This document shows, in pieces, positions 59,283 through 64,000 of a stretch of 64,000 nucleotides of DNA (position 1 is its first letter; each line of letters starts with the position of its first letter). The notes under the pieces were generated by a model, which saw nothing but the letters and a program-made list of their open reading frames with translations, was not told the origin of the DNA and did no database searches. The DNA comes from Epiperipatus broadwayi (taxonomy: Eukaryota; Onychophora; Udeonychophora; Euonychophora; Peripatidae): contig JAQFVV010012402.1 in NCBI GenBank assembly GCA_028023455.1, positions 13,698,483 to 13,762,482 of the forward strand, written 5' to 3'. A program made the translations under genes and the position numbers.

Positions 59283-59455
59283 GATATGATGATCTTGACC
59301 AACTGATGAATGCTAAGCATGAAATACATTTACTGGAGAACTTTTATCCTTATTACGTGTATGTGGTCCATGTGTGTCAATTGTATATGGTGGAATGGAT
59401 AGCTGTAGGGAGCTTGAAAGTCTGAGTTCAAATCTCTTCTAAACTATATGTCATA
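59140..59455 (+). repeat. Family B repeat, longer plus-oriented copy
   Basis: It opens with cagattttcaatgatatgga and carries tttgaagatttgctacctta, an (AT)n run, gatcttgaccaactgatgaa, ggatagctgtagggagcttg and gtctgagttcaaatctcttc. With the copy at 58795 it makes a direct, partly tandem pair. It shows the family's unit length of roughly 0.3 kb. Confidence 0.7.
59243..59280. repeat. (AT)n microsatellite inside family B
   Basis: Nineteen AT units in the position where other family B copies have a shorter atatata run. Confidence 0.95.
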
Positions 59456-59459
59456 ATTA

Positions 59460-61385
59460 TATTGATGCATTTCATAATAATGTTTAAAATTATATTCCTT
59501 GTTGATTCTGATATTTTATCTACTTGAAACTTTATCTCTTATTTTAAAAAAAGGTAATTTAACTTGACCAAAAACTTCTACTGAGCATTCTATTTTTATA
59601 TACGTTTTTTCTTAATACTTTTTAAAATGTGATATGATTTTTTTTGTTTTCCAGAAAATAATGATATAAATATAAGTAATTTAGATTAAGCAGTAGGTTA
59701 GTTGCCAATATATTTTTATTGCAAATGTATTTTTACATAAATTTTACTTCAATATTAAATGTTTTTCAAGGTTTGCTACAAACTAATTATTTGAAATAAA
59801 ATTCTAATTAAAACCTGAAAAATATTTTCAAATTTATCTGATGTAGATTCGAATTAGAACTTATATATACAATTGATTGCAACTATTATTTATATATTGT
59901 TTGAAAATAGTGACCACTTTAACAATGAAAATACAGTCATAAAACTCACAATCAATGCTACAATTTATATCTCAAATATAAAAAATATGTACTGAAGCAT
60001 AGGAAGCAACATAGTAATTCCTAAGATCATAATTTTATATCAGAATTAATCCTTCATTACTAAATAGTAGTTTATTATTTTATTTACATTATGTTAATTT
60101 TTTACTATTTATATTAAGGATCAATCATATTAAATAATATATTGATTGCATATCACGTACCATGCTACAATCTGAGTTTAGAATCCAGAATAATTGTAAA
60201 TAGACTTATATGTCTTTTTTGGATAAAAAGTCAAAAGAACATCCATTTACCATTCTCTAAATAAGTGAGTATCTAATTATTATTGGAAGGTGAAATTCTC
60301 AGGCTAATACTGACTATAGAAATAAATACTTATGATTGTAATATGATGTGACTTTCACTTATAATGGGAGAGCTGTCCTACTCCAGAAAATGTTAATTTA
60401 TGGCTAATTTTACTTTTACAGTCATATTATTAAATATATTCATTGTAAAGGATTGTGAATGTATAATAAATATCTTATTTTGAATGGACAGAAACATTTT
60501 AACTTAATTGATTTTAAGATTAATTATTGTTATATGCCATCAAGTTGAATTTAATTATAGTGATTAAATGAGTACATTTTCCCAAAATAATCTATTAACT
60601 GTTTTTCCCCAAGCTACTCAAAGGCACATAACATTGTTGTGATAATATCTGGCTTTTCTGGTTCTTTCATCATATTCAAATTTTTTTCCAAACTTCAAAT
60701 TGATTTTTCAAAGAGTTCTTTAGGTTATATTTAGCGTATTGAATAACTCGATGTTCTTTTTTTTTTTATCTTCACATGAACTTTTAATATGATCTTTTAT
60801 ACAATCATATGGCCATGATTGACTATTAAAACTGAAAATTTTCATCACTGATTGCAAAATTGCAATCAAGTTATTTTTTTATAAACTATATATATATATA
60901 TATATAATGTACATATACATACAGTATTCAATTATTTAAAAAAAAAAAAAAATTTTTTTTATTCTTTTATATATACAGAGATTTATATGTATAGTTCTAT
61001 TATTATGAATAAGCAGTTCTTTTTATGATTTATTATATAATATTATTTTATTAAATAATATGTGTTAAATTTATTTAACTTTCATTTTGTTAAAATAGAG
61101 TAAATCAGAAAAGTGTGAAATAAAATTGTTATATTAGGAGATAAAAATTGTACACGTGTGAAACAATGAATAGATCGGTACAAACACAAAGATGCTTTTA
61201 CACTTATTTCTGATGGCTATAGATTCCAGCTTTGTTGATTATCTGTATCTTAAAATTATTTTACAAAAGAGGTGCTTTGATGTAGATGATAGCGATCAAT
61301 TTTAAGTCAAACTTGTGAAGCTTTGATTTTTTTTTTAGATAAAGATTTCCAGATGTTTTTCGCGATATAAACGATTAAAACAATT
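59460..61385. other. AT-rich stretch with no gene seen
   Basis: There are only homopolymers, an (AT)n run near 60887-60906 and unique AT-rich DNA. No ORF above background and no recognisable repeat. Confidence 0.55.
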
Positions 61386-61390
61386 TTTTT

Positions 61391-61464
61391 AGGCAGTCAG
61401 TCTGAAATTTTTTTAAAGAGGCAGTTAATCATAAATTTTTTTAAAGAGTCAGTAATAAATTTCT
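61391..61464 (+). repeat. Short tandem repeat, about 28-bp unit, nearly three copies
   Basis: Units aggcagtcagtctgaaattt, aggcagttaatcataaattt and agtcagtaataaatttcttt, each continuing into ttaaag-like sequence, follow each other. Possibly part of the 5' region of the putative exon at 61.9 kb. Confidence 0.65.
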
Positions 61465-61887
61465 TTAGAGAGATGATCAGTTAAATTATTATTATTATTT
61501 TGAGACTCAACTCAGTCGGTCCTTCCTTGTGATAATTCTTAAGCAGAAATGTAAGCTCGAATCTTTTTTTTTAAAAAAGAGAGTGAACGCTTTAATTCTT
61601 TTTTTTCACTCTTTGAAAGTTGAAAAAAAAAAGAGCAAATGAAATGTGCGTTTATATAAAGCAATTTTCAAGCAATATTAAAGAATAGGAGAGAAATGGA
61701 ACAAGATTGAATTTATTATAAGCTAGTAATAATTATAAAAATGATATTAACATATTTGGTTATGCATAAGAATATGCCTTTGCATTGCTAAACCATTTTT
61801 TCTGCTTCCTGATTAATACAGAAAGAGTCAAAATCGCTGATCTATCTATGAAATCATGTATCCAGTAATAACCAACAAAAATGATAA

Positions 61888-62113
61888 ATTTTGAAGCCAA
61901 CCACGCAAGCTATATGGAATGCTTTGTTCCTAGTTCCTGTCTTATTAAAAGCTCACTGCCTTCAAACCAATGGAGAAGGGGAAATAGGAGAAAAAGAAGA
62001 TTTAAAACAGCTATGTAGAACCAAGTTTGAAGCCATAAATCAAATTTTTGTTGATTTACCTCAATCATCTAAAGTGTCAACAGCAATTATTTTTTTAGAG
62101 AAGAGAAACAAGC
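61888..62113 (+). CDS. Possible coding exon of an unrecognised gene
   Basis: An open frame without an ATG reads LKPTTQAIWNALFLVPVLLK, then AHCLQTNGEGEIGEKEDLKQ, LCRTKFEAINQIFVDLPQSS and VSTAIIFLEKRNKQIH before a possible donor gtacct. Base composition rises here relative to the flanks and the peptide is protein-like, with a hydrophobic stretch followed by a polar acidic segment. An overlapping frame with ATG at 61881 gives a 41-aa basic peptide, so the frame is uncertain. No acceptor is convincing (ttttgaag at 61888-61895 is weak). It could be an internal exon, an exon with unusual start, or chance. Confidence 0.28.
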
Positions 62114-62169
62114 AAATCCACCGGTACCTACTTATTCAAAGTACTTATAATAACTTTTTTTTTTAAATG

Positions 62170-63770
62170 GTAGAAGGAAGCCAATCAACAGTGAATAATA
62201 ATGGACTTAAAAAAGAAACAAGCAAAGTCAATTGATTCAGCATTATCTTAAAAGTATCTGCAATAACTTTCTTTTTTTTTTTTTGTTGGTGAGCAAAGAA
62301 AAGCAGTCTAAAATTCAAATTCAGGACATTAATAAGAAGTAAAAAGTATACGGGTAAATATGAACTTTCCTTAACCGATTTTATTCTTTTACTTATTAAA
62401 AGTAAACCTTAATTTACTGGTCAAAGCAATTTTCTTTTTTTGATACAGAAACATTAAAGACTTGTTTATCTATAGTTATTTGCAATATCTCACAACATAG
62501 CACAAACATAGTTTAAATCTTTAAACTTAAATTTTTCATTATTTTTTTTTTATTATATATTGTAATGTTGAAATGTTTTTTTTTTTTTTATTTTATTAAT
62601 TGTTCTTCAGATGTTAATGATAATGAGCAACCTATAGATATATGCATTTATAATGTTTTTTATTTTTATTTTATCTTGTTGCATATTAAAAGTTAATATA
62701 TGTATTTTATTTTCTTTCACTATAAGGTTGCAAAAGAAAAAGATATTTTTATATATGTAATTTTTGGGTATACATTTTAAACATATATGTTAACATTACC
62801 GAATGCGTGAATGTGTAACTGCTTACCCAAACACATCAAAGAATAGGTTATATATGATTAGTTTAAAATAGTAAATTAAAAAGTAGGGCATTACATTTGA
62901 ATGGAAATGAAATAACATATACAAGTTACACCTGAAATTTATTTTATGATATGATAAGTAAGAAAAGTCTTAAATAAGCATTTATAGAATATGTATTTTT
63001 TTAATATTGAGTTAAAACAGCTTATTTTGAGATATCAAAAAGTGACAAACCTATATATTAAGTTTATTTGCTTATACTTATATAAATTTTTTTTTATTAA
63101 TTTTATATAAATTTTATATTAATAAACCATTTATTTAATTGTCGATTTGACTTTAAAGAAGGAAAGAAAGAGTAGTAGTGTTAATAAAATATAATTATAT
63201 ATCTTAATTGGTTTCCGAGTTATTATTAAGAATATTGTGTTTTTTGTTTTTTTGTCTTAATTCTATCATTTTAAATCAGCATCATTGCTCGCAGTTATTA
63301 AGTATTACTATTCATATATATTGAGCAATTACTTGCAAATATTAAGCGTCCGCAAAATAATAGGTAAACTAGAATGTTGATATTTAAGTATTTAAGGATT
63401 ATGCTTGAGAATAAACAAATTTTGATAATTATAGTTCAACATAGAAAGCTAAAATTGTGTTGTGTCCATTAATTTAGATCATCCTCATCAAAGATGGATA
63501 TCATGTTATTAGTTAAAAGTGTTTCAAATAATACTATATAAAAGTTATGATCGCCATCAATCATCATTAATAAATTATAATCATTAAACTTAATGTTTAG
63601 CGTAATGAATATATTTTAGTAAATAGGGGTTTATAGAAAATTGAATATTATGCGAAGATATTCATGATGATCAATCATCACCATTAGTATTATTAAATCC
63701 CAGTATGAAATATGATAATTTTAATAGAAGCCTATAAGTTTATAAAGATGAATTTATTGTTGTGAGTTTA
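62170..63770. other. AT-rich stretch with no gene seen
   Basis: Near 62605 a pyrimidine-rich tract ends in ttcttcag and is followed by an open frame VNDNEQPIDICIYNVF, which could be an exon start, but its phase does not fit the candidate exon at 61.9 kb. Nothing else is supported. Confidence 0.4.
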
Positions 63771-63774
63771 TTGA

Positions 63775-63880
63775 TAAGCCATGGCTGGTATCATCATCAC
63801 TATTATAATCATTATTATGACATTACTATTATTATCATTATTATGATATTATTATCATCATCATCATTATTACCTTTATT
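63775..63880 (+). repeat. Degenerate (ATC/ATT)n microsatellite
   Basis: Runs of atcatcatc and attattatt alternate through about 100 bp. Confidence 0.85.
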
Positions 63881-64000
63881 GTGATAAATAATTTATTTAA
63901 ATGGCCATCAATATCAATAATGGTCTTCACATGCTTGTTTAGAAGCCATTAATAGGATTATACATGTCTGTTCATCAATATACGCTAATGAGCTAGCAAT

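Noticed and set aside
63775-63880. A CRISPR-like or regularly spaced repeat array.
   Set aside because: It is a degenerate trinucleotide microsatellite. No spaced repeat array of any kind is present in the window.

Overview
This is nuclear DNA from an AT-rich animal, very probably an invertebrate. It has spliced exons with GT-AG borders, introns of several kilobases, and many decayed non-LTR retrotransposons, hAT and Tc1/mariner-type elements and tRNA-derived SINEs. A short run of TTAGGG-type repeat (28.4 kb) suggests a lineage with TTAGGG telomeres. I cannot name the phylum. There is no operon structure and almost no long open reading frame; most short ORFs are chance or repeat sequence.

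The one gene I can assemble lies on the minus strand and covers about the left half of the window. Exon 1 (32720-32884) has the start codon, a signal peptide and an acidic linker. Exons 2 (21595-21666), 3 (15128-15182) and 4 (2556-2592) follow across introns of 11.1, 6.4 and 12.5 kb. All four join in phase and give a small secretory-pathway protein built on closely spaced Cys-x-x-Cys pairs. From memory the pattern resembles the C-terminal cysteine-rich tail of the sarcoplasmic-reticulum histidine-rich calcium-binding protein, but without a histidine-rich region. The last exon is not found and is probably left of the window. The stretch 32885-33284 looks like its promoter, perhaps shared with a weakly supported rightward gene (33285, 34609).

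The introns and the right half are repeat deposits: a LINE at 6.1-8.6 kb with a second copy at 27-30 kb split by later insertions; two dead hAT transposase genes (0.4-1.8 kb plus strand, 57.4-58.8 kb minus strand); non-autonomous hAT elements with 8-bp target duplications (44.9-45.5 kb, 48.8-49.4 kb); a TA-flanked Tc1/mariner-like element (42.3-43.5 kb); five copies of a class-II-tRNA-like SINE; and a 5.1-kb LTR element (36.6-41.7 kb) whose two 2185-bp LTRs make up most of its length around only 717 bp of internal DNA.

The most unusual signal is two repeat families (here A and B) arranged as inverted, partly tandem pieces, with several copies bounded by 12-14 bp direct repeats. Family A and two other fold-back repeats carry a CTGANGA...GAAA core resembling a hammerhead ribozyme, in one case with a perfect stem II. 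Mixed direct and inverted partial copies, retrotransposon-like target duplications and hammerhead-like cores together recall Penelope-like elements, and these may be a non-autonomous group of that kind. A separate 815-bp near-perfect palindrome (56.5-57.3 kb) with an 8-bp target duplication contains a family B copy.
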